A DNA stretch of 64,000 nt from Ceraceosorus guamensis. Lineage: Eukaryota > Basidiomycota > Exobasidiomycetes > Ceraceosorales > Ceraceosoraceae. The position numbers and the translations under genes are program-made. Below the pieces are notes generated by a model. It searched no databases, was not told the origin of the DNA, and worked only from the letters and a program-made list of their open reading frames with translations. The stretch covers positions 186,001 to 250,000 of the forward strand of contig NW_020290024.1 in NCBI RefSeq assembly GCF_003144195.1, given 5' to 3'. Of the stretch, positions 36,349 to 48,589 are shown piece after piece. The first letter of the stretch is position 1; each line of letters starts with the position of its first letter.

Positions 36349-36938
36349 TGGCTGAATTGTAGAATGAGCGTCAGCGAAGAGCCCAGCGGTGCGGGAAGCA
36401 CCAAAGTCTGCGCAACCATCATCGGCCAGCGTCACATCTCAAATTGGCTACACCAGAAGTTTGCCTACCTGCGAGGTGTATGAGATGAGACCAACAGGCA
36501 ACGGGAACGAGGCTCTGGTGGTGCCGGAAGCTTGGATCATCATCGAGAAGTAGTGTGTTGAATGGACTGGAGTCGACTTGCCACGATGCTGGAACTCATG
36601 GCTTCTGCGCAGCGCAAAGGTTCCACCAAAAAACATACACAGCGCGCCGATGCTAACATTTGGCACGCAGGCAGCCTTATAAACCTACGGGACGACTATC
36701 ACATAGGTGTGTCAAAGCGGCGTATCGATCGAGCCTCCGTGAGGATTTTGCATCGAGTCAAGTCATTCAGACAACTACTCTCGCCAATCCTTCGACAGCT
36801 TTACCTCGGTCTCCCACTTCAGGATTTTGGCGTTTTCATAATGTACATTAAGAGAGCCTAGCAAGCGAAAATGTTCATGCGGAGATGAGGACTCCGTGTC
36901 GTCCAGCTTGTTCATCAACAAATACGAAACCTCGACGT
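36349..36938. other. Convergent intergenic gap
   Basis: This 590-bp gap lies between TSR2 (+) and the GT17 gene (-), which converge. It presumably holds 3' UTRs. The open frame running through 36775-37119 on the minus strand is a shadow of the GT17 last exon. Confidence 0.5.
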
Positions 36939-38421
36939 CTATCTTGCCTGCCTCTTGCATCCACCTGGCAAGAGGAATTTGAACTTGTCCGCGTCTTGGA
37001 TGACTGCCCGTGGTAGGCCAACGGCGCTCGGGGTTCGTGTTGAGCCTCGCCAGTGTTCGATCAGCTCCGACCACGAATAAGTTTCTGGTAACCTGCGGCG
37101 AAGCGGATGTTCGTTCCAACAGTCAGCTCGACTTACATACGAAAGACCGCTCGCGGTTAATTTGCCAACTTACATGTCGAACAGATCTTCGCCTTTGCAG
37201 ATCTTGGATTGTATGCGCTCGTGAGAGAGGTACTGCTGCCAGTTGAGTCTGTGGTACAAGCGATCGGCATGCGATGCGCCTTTCATTTTTTGGACGAATT
37301 CTTCAAGCGTAGCAAAGCACCAGCTGTGAGGAGAGATCACCGAGCTGTGTCGATCAGCCGGACACGAATGCCCATCGCTCCTGCGCTCGCGAGTTGCTCG
37401 TGTCCTGCCACTCACCTGCAGTGCCAGCCAGCATCAGCGAGCATGACGTCCGACCTCTTTCCGTGACCGTAGAAGTTGCCAGACGCTCCCCACTCGTGCA
37501 AGGAAGCTCTCCAGCTAGCCTCTCCCGCTTCCCACTCGAAGCTGTAGGTGTAAGGTCGCAGCTGAAGATGAATCGGATTCTGCGCTTGACACGCCTTCAG
37601 AAGCTGCAAGGCTGAACGGGATGGTATCTCGTCGATATCTGACATGAGGACCAGATCAGTCGCGGAAAGCGACATGCCTCGGCTGCACGATAGCCGACGT
37701 CGCGAGTGCCAAAGCGTCAGACAGAAGTGCTTAAAGCTGAGAAAGAGAGACGCGCTACAGCGACTCACAGCACGTTGGACACGCCCAACCTCATCTCGTT
37801 TACCAGAGTGAATGGACCATCGCCGGCATTCATCGCTCTGCCCTTGTATGCTTGATACACGATCTTTGAGCTCCATTTTGACCATCTGGGCCAATTCTGC
37901 TGGAACGTCATGTTCTTGAGCGTGCGCAGGGGCGGATATGTCAGCATCAAAGTGGTGGAATGTGTGCTTATTCATTTGGGCGGAACCCCTGTAACACAGT
38001 TGCGCCTCCGTACACATTTGTCGCTCACCTTAGGCTGCCCCATCAACGTGTAATCGCTCTCCACAATGACGAATTTGTCGACCACATCCTCCAGCTCTCT
38101 CAGTCTGGCCTCCAGCAGCTCCACCTCTGTAGAGATCAAGAAGGCATCCACCAACTTGACGTCGTGCTCTCTAGTCACCCAGCCATGTCTGGCGCAAGCT
38201 GCGGCGTCATCAGCTGCCACGCCATCTGCTTGAAGATGCGGGATGATGTGATTTGGTGCTTCGGCCTTGCCAGTCGTGTCCCAGAGCGGCCGCGTAGAGT
38301 AGGACAGCGTATCTTGAAGATCGTGACGGCGTGGATATGCCCAGATCAGGATCAACCCGACTAGGGAGACCAGCAACCCGATACGCGCCAGCGCTCGTCC
38401 ATTGATCATCATCCGCGACAT
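36939..38421 (-). CDS. Family 17 glycosyltransferase (beta-1,4-mannosyl-glycoprotein GlcNAc-transferase-like)
   Basis: Five exons. The start MSRMMINGRALA is followed by a signal anchor (IGLLVSLVGLILIWAY), so this is a type II Golgi-type membrane protein. Conserved GT17 blocks follow in order: VDKFVIVESDYTLMGQPK, then NMTFQQNWPRWSKWSSKIVY after an intron whose acceptor is AAG, then VLMSDIDEIPS with the metal-binding DID, HLQLRPYTYSFEW, GWHCSWCFATLEEF, ICKGEDLFDMLPETYSW and FKFLLPGGCKRQAR before the stop. The gene is related to animal MGAT3, which adds a bisecting GlcNAc. The fungal acceptor is unknown. Each join gives the family-consistent sequence. The stop TAG is at 36941-36939. Confidence 0.92.
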
Positions 38422-39868
38422 TGCGGCTTTTTCAAGCGGGGAAGAAGAGTCGACCGAAGGCGAGTAGGCGAAGTCTGGCGATGCTTGATTAGGATGGTTG
38501 ATCTTGAGAACCTCGTGGGAGAGTGCTGCGAAAACTTCCGAAGCTTCTAAGCTCCAATGAGCGAGACACCTCGCTGATGAATCGGGGTATAAATGACCTC
38601 CGCGAAAGTTGGGGTTCCCATTAAGGCCTGTGTCGGTTGTTCAACTTCCTACTGGTCTACTTCCTACACTCACAGACCAGCATGCAAGAGTTCCAGAGAG
38701 GATGAGACAAGCATTCAGCACTTGAAAAGGTAGGGTGTCGTGTATGTGGAAGGACACGCAAAGCTGTCAGAAGCATCCATGCGGCTAGGCTAGCGAGCGC
38801 CTCGAAATCGGACCTCGCAGTCCCGCAGCTAGCTAGCTATATACGGTAGGTACCGGTACTCTGACTGTACGAACCGAGTAGTCCCGCATTTTGGCGCACC
38901 GCCTCCGATCATGCACGACGCACCAATTCGACAAGTCCACATGAATTCACAGTCGTGAGTCGCGAGTCTGGCATGAACGCCAAGGCCGGCCGGCGTCTCT
39001 CTCTCTCTGCAGCGACGATAGACCCCAAGGCCACCCACCGATCGCTGTGCAATTGACATCGGCACATGCATCCGTGAGGGACATTCGCGCTTCGATTGCG
39101 ATTGCAGCGGATGGAAGCACACGCACCTGAACATGAGTGGCGTATTCACACCCACACCCAGTCAAAAGGTGGAGCAGCGACCGTTGCTTGCATCTGGATT
39201 CAAGTGTCTGCTGAAGGATACCGACACTCACGATTCCCAACGGTCAGTGGCGCAGAAGTCGGCCGTGACATGCAGCGGAGACCAAGCGAGCCAATTGCGA
39301 ATGGGCGATCGCCTTTTGAGACGAGCAACGAACGAGTCACCAGGCGTGAGACGCATGGTGTCTACAGCGGGCGCAGAGGAGCGCACAGCATGGTAAGGTC
39401 TAAGACGACCCTTCGTCACTTTATAGTCATCCTGTCGCGAAGCACTGCCACTCCAAAAGCGTGCCTGGTGCACAGCGATCAATGTCATTCGAATTGCAGG
39501 TCAAAGATCTACGTTTATGATTCAGGATGTCATGGTTGCGTGGGTAGGGGGGACGTTAGAGGAAAAGTGGACCTTTCGAAATTATGATGGATGCGTGGTT
39601 GGAAAGGGTTGAAATGAGGCCGGGGCTCGGTCAGGGATTGATATGCTTTGATGACGAGAGAATGGGAATGAGCTACAGATTACTTCGCGCTTGACAGTGC
39701 GAACGTGAAGGGATCGAGAAGAGGCAGCCGGGGCGACTGCCGAGGACAGGGTTTGAGCGCACTTTGCGGCTGTCCATACGAGCGATGGAGCTCGAAGCGC
39801 AGTTGCGCTTGAGAAAAGTAAAAAAAAATTCCGACTTTTTGCGTACTTGGGGGTTCAATGTACACGAT
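38422..39868. other. 1.45-kb non-coding region
   Basis: No gene is supported. The stretch contains CTAGCTAGCTAGCTATAT near 38827, a CT run at 38997-39009, a dense CACGAG-type motif block at 38945-38968 and an A9 tract near 39820 just beyond the 3' end of the RNase H gene. Its left part is the promoter of the GT17 gene. Confidence 0.5.
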
Positions 39869-42451
39869 TCAAAGTACGGCCTGGGGAGATTGTTGCGGGA
39901 CCACCGTGGTCAACGCAACTCTCCTAGGTCGGCTTGGATAGCCCGACCTGAGGTTGTAGCGTTGCGCGGAAACATTGCCGCCGAGGGGTGCTGAGGCATT
40001 TGGCACGCTGTTCGTTTCTGCGCCGAGACTTGTGGAGACCGGTCCAGGCGGGGCATGCTCTGCCAAGTTTGGTGTTGGTACATTGGATGGTGCGATGGCA
40101 GCAGAATCGCCAGGACCACGGGGCAGGGGGGCCGTGAAGGTGAATGGATACGAAGCAACAGAGGGGGCTGTCGCTGGCCCCCAGCTTGTTCCTGGAAGCG
40201 CTTCTCCAGCGCCGAAAAACTCGCAACAATCTCGTTCGGGACAATGCTTGCCGGCAAAATCGGCCGCTGAGTCCGCCCTCACATTGTTTGGCACTCCGTT
40301 GTGGCCAGGGACCCATATTAGGATGACTTTGGTCTTCTTCAGATCGTTGATCAAATGTCGGATCGCTTTGAGCCTGTTCTCTGCTCGGGGGTCGCTCGCC
40401 CTCGGCCAGTACACCGTCTTGAGCCAGGTGTTCTCACCCCTGTCCGCAACAGCCAAGATGGCTTGTTGGCAGTCTGAGAAGACTACAAGACGTCCTATGG
40501 AGTGGTGCGATGCCGTCAGCACAGCCATGTAGATCCCGTGCAGCTCAGCTGTCAAGGCAGAGGAGCCATTCGGCAAGCGCTCCACTTGCGTCGGAAATTT
40601 CTCAAACACCGCAGCCGCTGAGGCCGTCCCATCCATCTTCCTGCTGCCATCCGTCCAAGCCAAGGCGGTGTCTTCCTTCGCTTTGTACACCTCGCACATT
40701 TGATTGTGCCACTCTCCTGCGCTCAATCTTGTGTCGTAGATGACGTGGGAGGCGACGCGACGCCCGTTTCTTAGCGTGTACGCGGTGCTGGCAGTAGGAT
40801 CACGTCCAGGCAAACGGGCAATAGCTCGTGGTGTTAAGCCGCTGGCAATAGACGGCATCACTGCTCTAGATGTGATTGCCGACGAGCCGGATAGATCGAT
40901 GGGTCGCGCTGCTGAAGCAGCACTTCTGATGACGCGACGAACGCCGGAAGAGTGTGCCTGAGGACTGATAGGCGAGACTGCTTCCGTTTCGTTTTCTTCG
41001 TCGTAAAGACTCACGTCAGAGGCGGAGTCAAGCACAGCGAAGCCTTCCAACTCGTATTCTTCAGCATTGTGTCTCGCGAGGGTGCGAGGGGACAGTTCAG
41101 ACTTTTTAGCGTTGGCAGCGGTGACGCGGACCCTGTCTCTTAGGGATCTTCGAGAGGAAATTCTGGTGGCGGCGACACACGTCGAAGATCCTTCAGGGAT
41201 TCTTTGCGTGCTGTCGACGTTCGCGAAATGGCTGGGATCGTCAGCATGGAGTGAATTGGTAGTGCCTGACAGTACGTCTAGCGACTGTGTGGGCAGAGCG
41301 GCCAGCTCCTGGCTCTGTTCAGGCTGGAGCTGTGCGAAGCGCAACGACGATGCAGCAGTGTCACCTTCGTTGGCCGGCATGCATGACGCTTGCTGAGTTG
41401 AGGAGCCTTTCAGTGAATAATGTTGGCCGGTAGAAGCCGATTGCAGTTGACGAGGGGCTGTTGTCTCTTGAGTAGCTCCGTACACTGTGCCAGTAGTCTG
41501 TGCAGACGACGTCAGCACCTTCTGCGAGCTCGACGTCGCGCATCTCACCGCAAGTGGTGAGCTTTGATGAGGAGCAGAGATGTCCGGCTGTTCGTGCGCT
41601 CTCTCAGCAGCAGTCCCAGCAGCGCGCACCCGCTTGCTCCTCAGTGAAGCTGGTCGGGCTTTGGAGGATGGTACGTCTCTGAATTGAGCGTTTTCAAGCT
41701 CGCGTATTTGAGACGAGAGCGTCGCTACCACTTCTTCATCTCCATGGTCTTTCGTTTCGCTGGTCTCTTCTGCCTCGGATGTGTCTTTCCCACTGGCCTC
41801 CACCTCTCCATGGACTGAAATGCTGGTGATAGATGAGTTTGTATTGGAGATACTGAGTATCTCAAAGTCCTCGTCGTCCTCGAGTCGTCTGGTCCCTTTC
41901 TCCAAATTGTGAGGCGATGCCACTCCTGCAGAGATCGAGGCGTGGGATGTGCGAGAGCGTTTGACCTGCCTACTGGGATAGTGAGGTCGCGCCAAGATGG
42001 GCACACGGCTTGTACCAGCTTGTGGTGCCTGTGCGAATGAAGTGTCGCTCGTCGTCTCCCGAGCACGCTTACGCGACTTTGACTGCGTTGGCGGCTCAAG
42101 AGGCGGACGGCTACCATCATTCGGCGCAGGGAACGAAGCTTGTGCAGGCAGGCCATAACCTATCTCGACGCGACCCTCACTGCCACCTCGGCTGGCGGGC
42201 TGTGCCAACTCTGCGCGCCCCAAAATGCTTGCTCCGATTTGCTGGCAAACGACTTGAAGCTGAGCACGATGGCTGATTGCCAAGTTTTCGAGACTCTGGT
42301 AAGCTTCCATGGGTACGTTCATCAGTTGGATAGATGATGAGGGAAGCGTTCGGAAGGTGAAAGAGTATCGTTGAGCGAGATAGCCCAGTAACTGATCTAC
42401 TACTGACTGAAATTCTTCAGAGACGCCGCAAACAAGTGCTGAGAACGCCAT
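39869..42451 (-). CDS. RNase H-domain protein with long disordered N-terminus
   Basis: A single uninterrupted frame of 860 aa starting MAFSALVCGVSEEF. Residues 1-75 look folded (YLAQRYSFTFRTLPS, AYQSLENLAISHRAQLQVV) but match nothing I know. Residues about 80-560 are disordered with acidic and basic patches. Residues about 595-735 form an RNase H fold with its catalytic residues in place: LAWTDGS (Asp), LTAELHG (Glu), VVFSDCQ (Asp) and RADSAADFAGK (Asp), plus ILIWVPGHNG. This WVPGH type is the one carried by many LINE retrotransposons. A Pro/Ala-rich tail of about 120 residues follows. No reverse transcriptase, endonuclease or repeats are seen nearby. It may be a captured RNase H domain now in a host gene, or a lone remnant. 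The long open frame favours a maintained gene. Confidence 0.75.
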   Translation of the reverse strand: MAFSALVCGVSEEFQSVVDQLLGYLAQRYSFTFRTLPSSSIQLMNVPMEAYQSLENLAISHRAQLQVVCQQIGASILGRAELAQPASRGGSEGRVEIGYGLPAQASFPAPNDGSRPPLEPPTQSKSRKRARETTSDTSFAQAPQAGTSRVPILARPHYPSRQVKRSRTSHASISAGVASPHNLEKGTRRLEDDEDFEILSISNTNSSITSISVHGEVEASGKDTSEAEETSETKDHGDEEVVATLSSQIRELENAQFRDVPSSKARPASLRSKRVRAAGTAAERAHEQPDISAPHQSSPLAVRCATSSSQKVLTSSAQTTGTVYGATQETTAPRQLQSASTGQHYSLKGSSTQQASCMPANEGDTAASSLRFAQLQPEQSQELAALPTQSLDVLSGTTNSLHADDPSHFANVDSTQRIPEGSSTCVAATRISSRRSLRDRVRVTAANAKKSELSPRTLARHNAEEYELEGFAVLDSASDVSLYDEENETEAVSPISPQAHSSGVRRVIRSAASAARPIDLSGSSAITSRAVMPSIASGLTPRAIARLPGRDPTASTAYTLRNGRRVASHVIYDTRLSAGEWHNQMCEVYKAKEDTALAWTDGSRKMDGTASAAAVFEKFPTQVERLPNGSSALTAELHGIYMAVLTASHHSIGRLVVFSDCQQAILAVADRGENTWLKTVYWPRASDPRAENRLKAIRHLINDLKKTKVILIWVPGHNGVPNNVRADSAADFAGKHCPERDCCEFFGAGEALPGTSWGPATAPSVASYPFTFTAPLPRGPGDSAAIAPSNVPTPNLAEHAPPGPVSTSLGAETNSVPNASAPLGGNVSAQRYNLRSGYPSRPRRVALTTVVPQQSPQAVL

Positions 42452-43795
42452 GGTCGGGCCTGGCGAGCTGACGGCGGAGGGAAATGGTGTCTACAGAGAT
42501 GCGTCAATGGCAAAGTGCAGAGGCGACGTGTGGTGGGCACGAGCGAACGCTCCTGGCACATCACTTGCGGGCGTGTAACAGAGCGGCTCGAATGATGCTG
42601 ACGATGGATCTTTTGAACATCCACCGCCTCCTCACCGAGCCCTGAATACGGATCCCAAGCAAGCCACGTAGCCAGATAAGCTACCGCGCACCGCACCGCG
42701 CCAGAATCGGAGCAACACCTCGACAAAGCCGATAGACGGGACTGCGCCGTGTCATACCGGTCCGTCCCCTCTCCGTCAGCGGCGTAGACACGATCGAGTG
42801 ATGGATGTTGTTGTGAAGGGAAGCAGGATAAGTTGGACCCCACTCACGACTTGATGAAAGCTATATAGCCGCTGATGTCTCAGTCGCTCACGGACCTCCT
42901 CCTTGCAAGTCGTGCTACACAGTAGTCGCATGTATGCATGCCGCGTCCTTGCCAGACACACCACACCGGCCGCAACGACAAGACATCAGCCAGCCATGCA
43001 CCCGCCGTGCGCAATACCTATACTGCACACACAAGCGTACGCTACGCACATCACAAAGGGCGTTCGAGTCAATTATAAGTCACGAGTGCTGGTGATGGGC
43101 TGTGCATGCTTTGCCGCGGTCCCACTCTGGCGCAAACAATAATAATAATAAGCAGGCGGCATCGATCCATACCGCGGCGATCATGCAGCAAGTCACAAAG
43201 TCACAAAGTCAACAAGCAGCACTCACATTCGTGATTCAAGATTCACATTTGTCATTGAAGAGCCAGCATGACTATTCCATTAATTGCCGCTTCAAAGCAC
43301 AAGCCTCGCTGCCCTTCCCGCTCGACTCGTCGCATGACAGCAATTTGAATCGAGAGGATGGCTGGTGGAAGAACCTGGAAGAACCGGCAGGTTTCCTGCT
43401 GCTGCGTGACTCGACATGCACACACGTGTGCGTGCATTCACGCAAGACTCACGACTCTGACCGAGCGACGTGATGTGTTGTTCCATGCGCTTGCTGGTGG
43501 CTTCCTTGTGTGGACTTTTCACCTTGATGCGACTAATTTGCTAGTCTTCAGCATGACCACCTTGCTCACGGGATCATCAAACACATGCTGAGCGAGTTGA
43601 AGGCGAGGTCTAAAATCCATCCTCTTCCTACACTAGCAAGTCAGCAAGTGTTCCGCAACGAAGCAAGAACCAGACGAGGCCTTCGTGGATCGCAAGAGAC
43701 GCGGGCCGGCCCACTTCGGAATTTGCTGCAGTGAACAAGGACCACTGATCAGGGTGCTTGACAGGCCATTCCAGAGCTTTGCAAGAGTGCCGAGA
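42452..43795. other. 1.3-kb divergent non-coding region
   Basis: This stretch lies between the RNase H gene (-) and the GNAT gene (+). It holds GCTATATAGC at about 42860, an AAT microsatellite at 43138-43151, an AGTCACAAAGTCACAAAGTC repeat near 43193 and many CACGAGT/ACTCACGACT words. No gene is seen. Confidence 0.5.
43138..43151. repeat. AAT microsatellite
   Basis: A short AAT trinucleotide run of four and a half units in the intergenic region. Confidence 0.85.
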
Positions 43796-44909
43796 ATGAC
43801 AGCTCACAGAGCGGAAGCCGCAAGCAGTGCGTCCGCTACGGATGAGTCCTTCTCGCCTTACAATTTCGTGGCGGATAATGTCAAGGTATATCCCGCATCG
43901 TCCGAACGGGACGTTGACGAAGCCGGCGCTTTGCTGGCGGTGAGGTAAGCGCATACAATAAGCACATGCTATCCGTTCGAACAATCAATGTGTACTGCGC
44001 TGACAGACTCGATTACGCAATTGCGCCGCACAGCTATCCCGAACATGCCCAATACATCTTTGGCGATTTGAAGCATCCTTCAATGAAAGCATATCGGGCA
44101 AGTCAGCTGCGTCGGGGAATCGCAGCCATGCATCTATCAGGTCACGCTTCAAACGAAGCCGCTACTGCGCATGGGACATCCTCATCGCCCTGTCCCGTCA
44201 CCCGCGTGCTCATTGCCCGCGATGCAACGACGGACGAATTTCTGGGTGTCATTGTCTGGGAAGTCCTCGGGGAGCGGGTGGACGCAGACGTGCTTCAAAT
44301 CGCTGCACCGCGAGGTCAGCTCTCCAGCGAACTGCCCGAAATAGGTCCCTACCCTGTCGCGCTTCACCGGCCCGCTTGGGATTTGTTTGCCGAGAGGATG
44401 GGGACAGCTCAAGAGGCATTCGTGAAAGGTAGAGACACGGTCTGTGAGTCCGAGACAAGTATGGGAGACATTTACGAACTGACAAAGCCGCATGGATTTA
44501 GAATGCGTTCGGATCTGACCTTTTCATGCCCCTTTCTGAACCTGTCTACGACGTAGTTGTGAAATACCTCTCTGTCGCACCGAGCGCCCAGAGAAGAGGG
44601 GTGGGCCGTAAGATGATGGCGGGTGTGTTCAGGGATGCCTGGGCTCGCACGTTCGAGTCATCAGCTCTACAGCCAGACAGCAGCATCTCTCTGGGACCCT
44701 TTGTGTTTCCAAATCCTGGCACTCTGGCGCGGCCTCCACGACCTCAGAGACTGGTGTACTTGGACGCAGCGCCTACTCCAGGAGCTGTGCCCTTCTACAC
44801 ATCTTTAGGATTCAAAGAAATGGGCAGATTTGGCGTGCCAGAGCTCATTCCGGAATGTCCGCAGATGATCAGTATGGGCTGGGATGGTACATTAGCCGAC
44901 CGAGCCTGA
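43796..44909 (+). CDS. GNAT-family N-acetyltransferase
   Basis: Three exons (43796-43944, 44007-44421, 44502-44909) give 323 aa in frame. The N-terminal part has LDYAIAPHSYPEHAQYIFG and a beta hairpin around VLIARDATTDEFLGVIVWEV, the usual start of a GNAT fold. The acetyl-CoA pyrophosphate loop is KYLSVAPSAQRRGVGRKMM (the Q/RxxGxG/A motif). VYLDAAPTPGAVPFYTSLGF near the end is the conserved beta5/alpha4 region. The second intron was placed at a GTGAAA donor and GGATTTAG acceptor, because this keeps frame and has a CTGAC branch site about 20 nt before the acceptor. A GTGAGT donor 22 nt downstream is an alternative. The substrate cannot be told from sequence. Confidence 0.85.
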
Positions 44910-45012
44910 AGCAACCAACGGCCATGCACCCGTATCTATTCTATCGTAGTCTCTAAAGAAATGGTTGACTAGTACATCATGTCTATACGCTCATCCCTGT
45001 CTATACCACACC

Positions 45013-46431
45013 TCACCGCTTGAGCCAGCTTGCCTTCCACTTGACGTTCGGTCTCTCCAGCTCCTCTCTGCTCTGTACCACCCTCAGTTCCCTAGCTCTA
45101 GCATATTCCACCTGGAGATGTGCGCTTGCCAGATCCTCGGGCGTCGCAGCCGAGCTCGTTGGCCCCACAAGCGACGCATCCTGGTCGTCTGCTGCATTCT
45201 TCATCCCTTTCGATCCTGCGCTCGACTCGCTTTCCTTAGTCAGATTGGCCATGTACTTTTGTGTGCGTTGCAATACCCCTTGCACGGACGCGATCGCCTG
45301 TTCTGCGGCACCTGCCAAAGGTGTGACGCTCGCGCTTCCGGGAGCAGAGCGATGCTCCCGTTCGAAGCGACCCAGTACCAGCGCCGAAAAGAGGTCTCCT
45401 ACCCCGACGAAATGACCTTCCACCTCGGGGAAAGCAATGAGCCAGGGATTGATCTGTTCCGTGACTTCGTCCAATTTGGGCACATTGCTGGACTGAGGCA
45501 CCGAAAAGCTTGAACCAGCCTGTACCATCGCACGACTTCCGTCGGGCAAGGTAGCGGTTATTCCCAGATCAGCAGGCAGCGGCTCAAGAGATGTGATGAT
45601 GACGTGCTCGACGTGATACTTGGCGTGCAGTATTGCAAAGGCCGACAGAAGCGATGAGCGATCTGTAATGTCGACGCCTGCAAGTTGTCTTGATGGCGAT
45701 CAACAAGAGAAGGCTCTGAGCTGAGCCGTGTGCCCTTGCGTAAGACTGCGAGCGAGAAGATCGCCACTCACTGAGCTTCAAAGCTGTTCGGACACACGAT
45801 ATTGGACATGGGCAGCAGCTCGCGATAGAGAGGTAAACATTCTTTGTCGACGTAGAATCCCCTGTCCGAGTCGCCCAGCACAGGATCCAACAAGTATATC
45901 AGATCAGGATTTGCAGTACGCGTCCGGCGTATGAAGCCGCTGACGGCGGCCAGTGCCGCAGGAGATGGTGTGTAGCCTGGCGAAATGCGCGGAATGGAAT
46001 GTTCAGGTTCAGCTAACACCTCGATGCAGAAGCTGCGCGACTCGTGGATGCGCGAGGCTGTGCTACGAGCGACGCACTCACCAGTCAGAAGACGCACCCA
46101 TCTGTTGAGCCCGTTCGCTTCTAGACCTGCAAATACATTGCGTAGATGCGCATCGTCCAAGCGCATGCCGCCCCATCTGCCATATCCGGTGTGGTTAGAG
46201 AGCTGCGTGGTGTTCTGAAGCACATGCGCGTCCATGCACAAAGGCGAAGAGAGTGACACCGCTTAGCTATACGAGTGATGTATGGCGATCAGAAGATCGT
46301 CACACGCTCACCACAATGTCTATGTCCCATCCAAGAAGCTGGAGGGGGAACGTCGCGCTCCTGTTGCCGACAAATCCAGAGCAGACGTGGGACTGGATCG
46401 AGAGGAGCCTGCCCGGCTCCGCGGACTGCAT
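45013..46431 (-). CDS. BUD16: Pyridoxal kinase
   Basis: Four exons (46431-46312, 46214-46082, 45976-45772, 45688-45013) give 377 aa in frame. The start [20 protein letters not shown] leads into the pyridoxal-binding region [13 protein letters not shown], followed by [30 protein letters not shown] and [18 protein letters not shown] (an AAG acceptor restores this). The catalytic loop is [14 protein letters not shown] with the general-base Asp. The enzyme phosphorylates vitamin B6 vitamers to pyridoxal 5'-phosphate. The C-terminal third has a Ser/Ala/Gly-rich insertion ([15 protein letters not shown]) not needed for the fold. The 3' end faces the GNAT gene across only 103 bp. Confidence 0.94.
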
Positions 46432-47008
46432 GCTGTGTCGGGCGACCGCAGCTACCACTGGTGCTGAGCTGTTGTGCGCCGAAACACCAACACGCTGAGC
46501 TATCTTCGGGCGTGTGAAATGCTGGAGGCGAGCTCCTGATTGCGCTGAGAGAGCAGAGAGGTACGTGTGGATGGAAGTCGAGTCAAGTGCATCAGACTCA
46601 CGCCAGGAACGCATAAAACGGCACTCAACACTCATCAGACTCGTGACTTGAGTTGCAGAGCACAGACTCATCAACTAGCGCCAAGGTAGCGGTCACGTGG
46701 TGTCCGTGCAGGGTGATTTCATCATGCGAACCTGCATGGTAGAGCACCGCGCAGTACACCTGGCCGTCACTACTCAAGGCGTCCTTTGATCATCCACAAC
46801 CCACGACTTGACCCCCGACAGAGCAATACCACGCGGCAGCCGCACATCTTGATCTTCCGCGCCGACCTCCGCTGCTCGGAAATCCATCGAAGGACCCTCA
46901 CGCTCGCTGTCAGGGCGGAAAGCGATTAAAAGGCAGTGGCACAGATAGTCAAGGACCTTTGCAAGACTTGGATTCAGCAATCAACTCCCTTCGAAGGTCT
47001 ACCTCAAG
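46432..47008. promoter_or_regulatory. Shared divergent promoter of pyridoxal kinase and RUB1
   Basis: A 577-bp region between two divergent start codons. It contains CAGACTCGTGACTTGAG near 46627, the dispersed motif of this genome, and GGTCACGTGGTG at about 46692, which includes a CACGTG E-box. No gene is seen inside. Regulatory roles are inferred. Confidence 0.4.
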
Positions 47009-47802
47009 ATGCTGATCAAGGTGAGTCGCCCTCATGCGTCCCCCCATCTCCAAGTGGCTTGCATCTGACACACTCCGCAACTTCTATGCAGGTGAAGACA
47101 CTTACAGGTGAGTGAATCTTTGGGAAAGCTTGTGCCTCGGGAGTGCCCCGAGTCGTGCTCACTGTAGTCTGGTCCCTCCCTCTGGCCGCCTCGAACGCAT
47201 ACAGGCAAGGGTGAGTGCGGCAGCCAGCGCAGCTCGGTGAACCGGTACTCATGCTCTCCTCATGCCCCACGATAAACCAGAGATCGAGCTGGACATTGAC
47301 AGCTCCGATAGGGTGAGTCCGCGCGCCTAAGGGTCTCAGTACTGATCTTCGAGGCATCACGCGAGGATGAGAAAGGCAGGTAATTGACCTGCAATCTTTA
47401 ATAATTTCTTCACAGGTGTCCCGCATCAAGGAGCGCGTTGAGGAGAAGGAAGGAATCCCACCTGCTCAACAAAGATTGATCTTTGGTGGAAAGCAGATGC
47501 ATGACGATAAGACTGCGAGGGAGTTTGGCGTAGAGGGTGGAAGTGTTCTGCACGTGAGTAGAGTCTTTGACTCTGTCGACGACATGGCAGGATGTCCGTG
47601 CTGTCTCTCGAGACAGTCTGAACAGAATACACAACGGGTTGCTCAAGCCCGAGCTGGTGCTCGAGCAGACTGCTTGAGCGTTGACTGTATACCGAGGATG
47701 CGCTGCAACAAGTCCGTCTGACCGACTCTTGGCTGACGCCGGATTCATCCACTTTACTGCACAATGCAACAGCTTGTCCTTGCCCTGCGAGGCGGGCAGT
47801 AA
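47009..47802 (+). CDS. RUB1: NEDD8/Rub1 ubiquitin-like modifier
   Basis: Six tiny exons give 77 aa: 47009-47020 (12 nt), 47092-47107 (16), 47205-47210 (6), 47281-47312 (32), 47416-47553 (138) and 47773-47802 (30). The total is 234 nt, exactly in frame. The protein starts MLIKVKTLTGKEIELDID and has [20 protein letters not shown] and [10 protein letters not shown] followed by a single Gln. Ala at the position of ubiquitin Arg72 identifies it as NEDD8, not ubiquitin. Processing would remove the Gln to expose Gly-Gly for conjugation to cullins, which activates SCF-type ubiquitin ligases. The third exon of only six nucleotides is unusual. Confidence 0.96.
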
Positions 47803-48589
47803 TCCGTTCATATCGACTTGTTTACGGTCTTTCCCGCAGAGATGTTGGTCGCCTTTCAGCCCAAGACAAAACTTTCCGCCCAGCCACGGGCTGAATCCAG
47901 TCATTGGGGCACATACCCTCTGAACAGCGCTTTCGTGAGCCATCTGCTGCTGTGTAGCCTGCGACAAAGTCTCGAATGGCTCTGGCTCTGAGGATTTGGA
48001 TGTAGATAATCACCGCCGCGGAATCTAGTCTCGTCGCGGGCGTGCATGGCCATGCTGGCCTTCGAGCGAGATCGAATCCATGCGCTGTGGCGAGACCAGC
48101 AGTGGCGACTCGACGTCGAGGCGCTCAGTGATGACTTTGGACGAGTGCTAGTAACCGCACGCTTAGGGCATCAAGTCGTGAGTGGCGTGCATGGCTGTAT
48201 GAGCAGCCGGAACGCGTCCATCGTGAATTCGTGATCGAGTGCGAAGATTCCCGCGCCGCACCTCGACGCCCAAAGTGGCAAAGGAGCTTAAGCGTCGGGG
48301 ATAGCCCCCGATTACTAGAAGCTTTTGCTCAAGGGGTGGCAACACACACCGACAAGTCCACCTTCCGGGTAGAACGAGCGGTACCGCCATGTAAGGCGAG
48401 CTTTCGTCCTTCACCCTTCACTGACGTCTTGCCCATCAGCATCCGCTAGGACAGTCGCTGCACTGTGTCTAGGGCGGTCGCCTTTCTCAAGAGTCTCCAC
48501 AAGCTACTACTACTCCGGCGTGCTGCGCGAGCTGGACTCGACGCATCTATCGTTCTCACACCTTCTGCCGCAAGTCTTGCGCATCCGTG
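47803..48589. other. Upstream region of the modular secreted protein gene
   Basis: This 787-bp stretch lies between RUB1 and the large secreted-protein gene, both on the + strand. It contains AAGTCGTGAGTGG near 48174 and ATTCGTGATCGAG near 48226. No gene is seen. Confidence 0.45.
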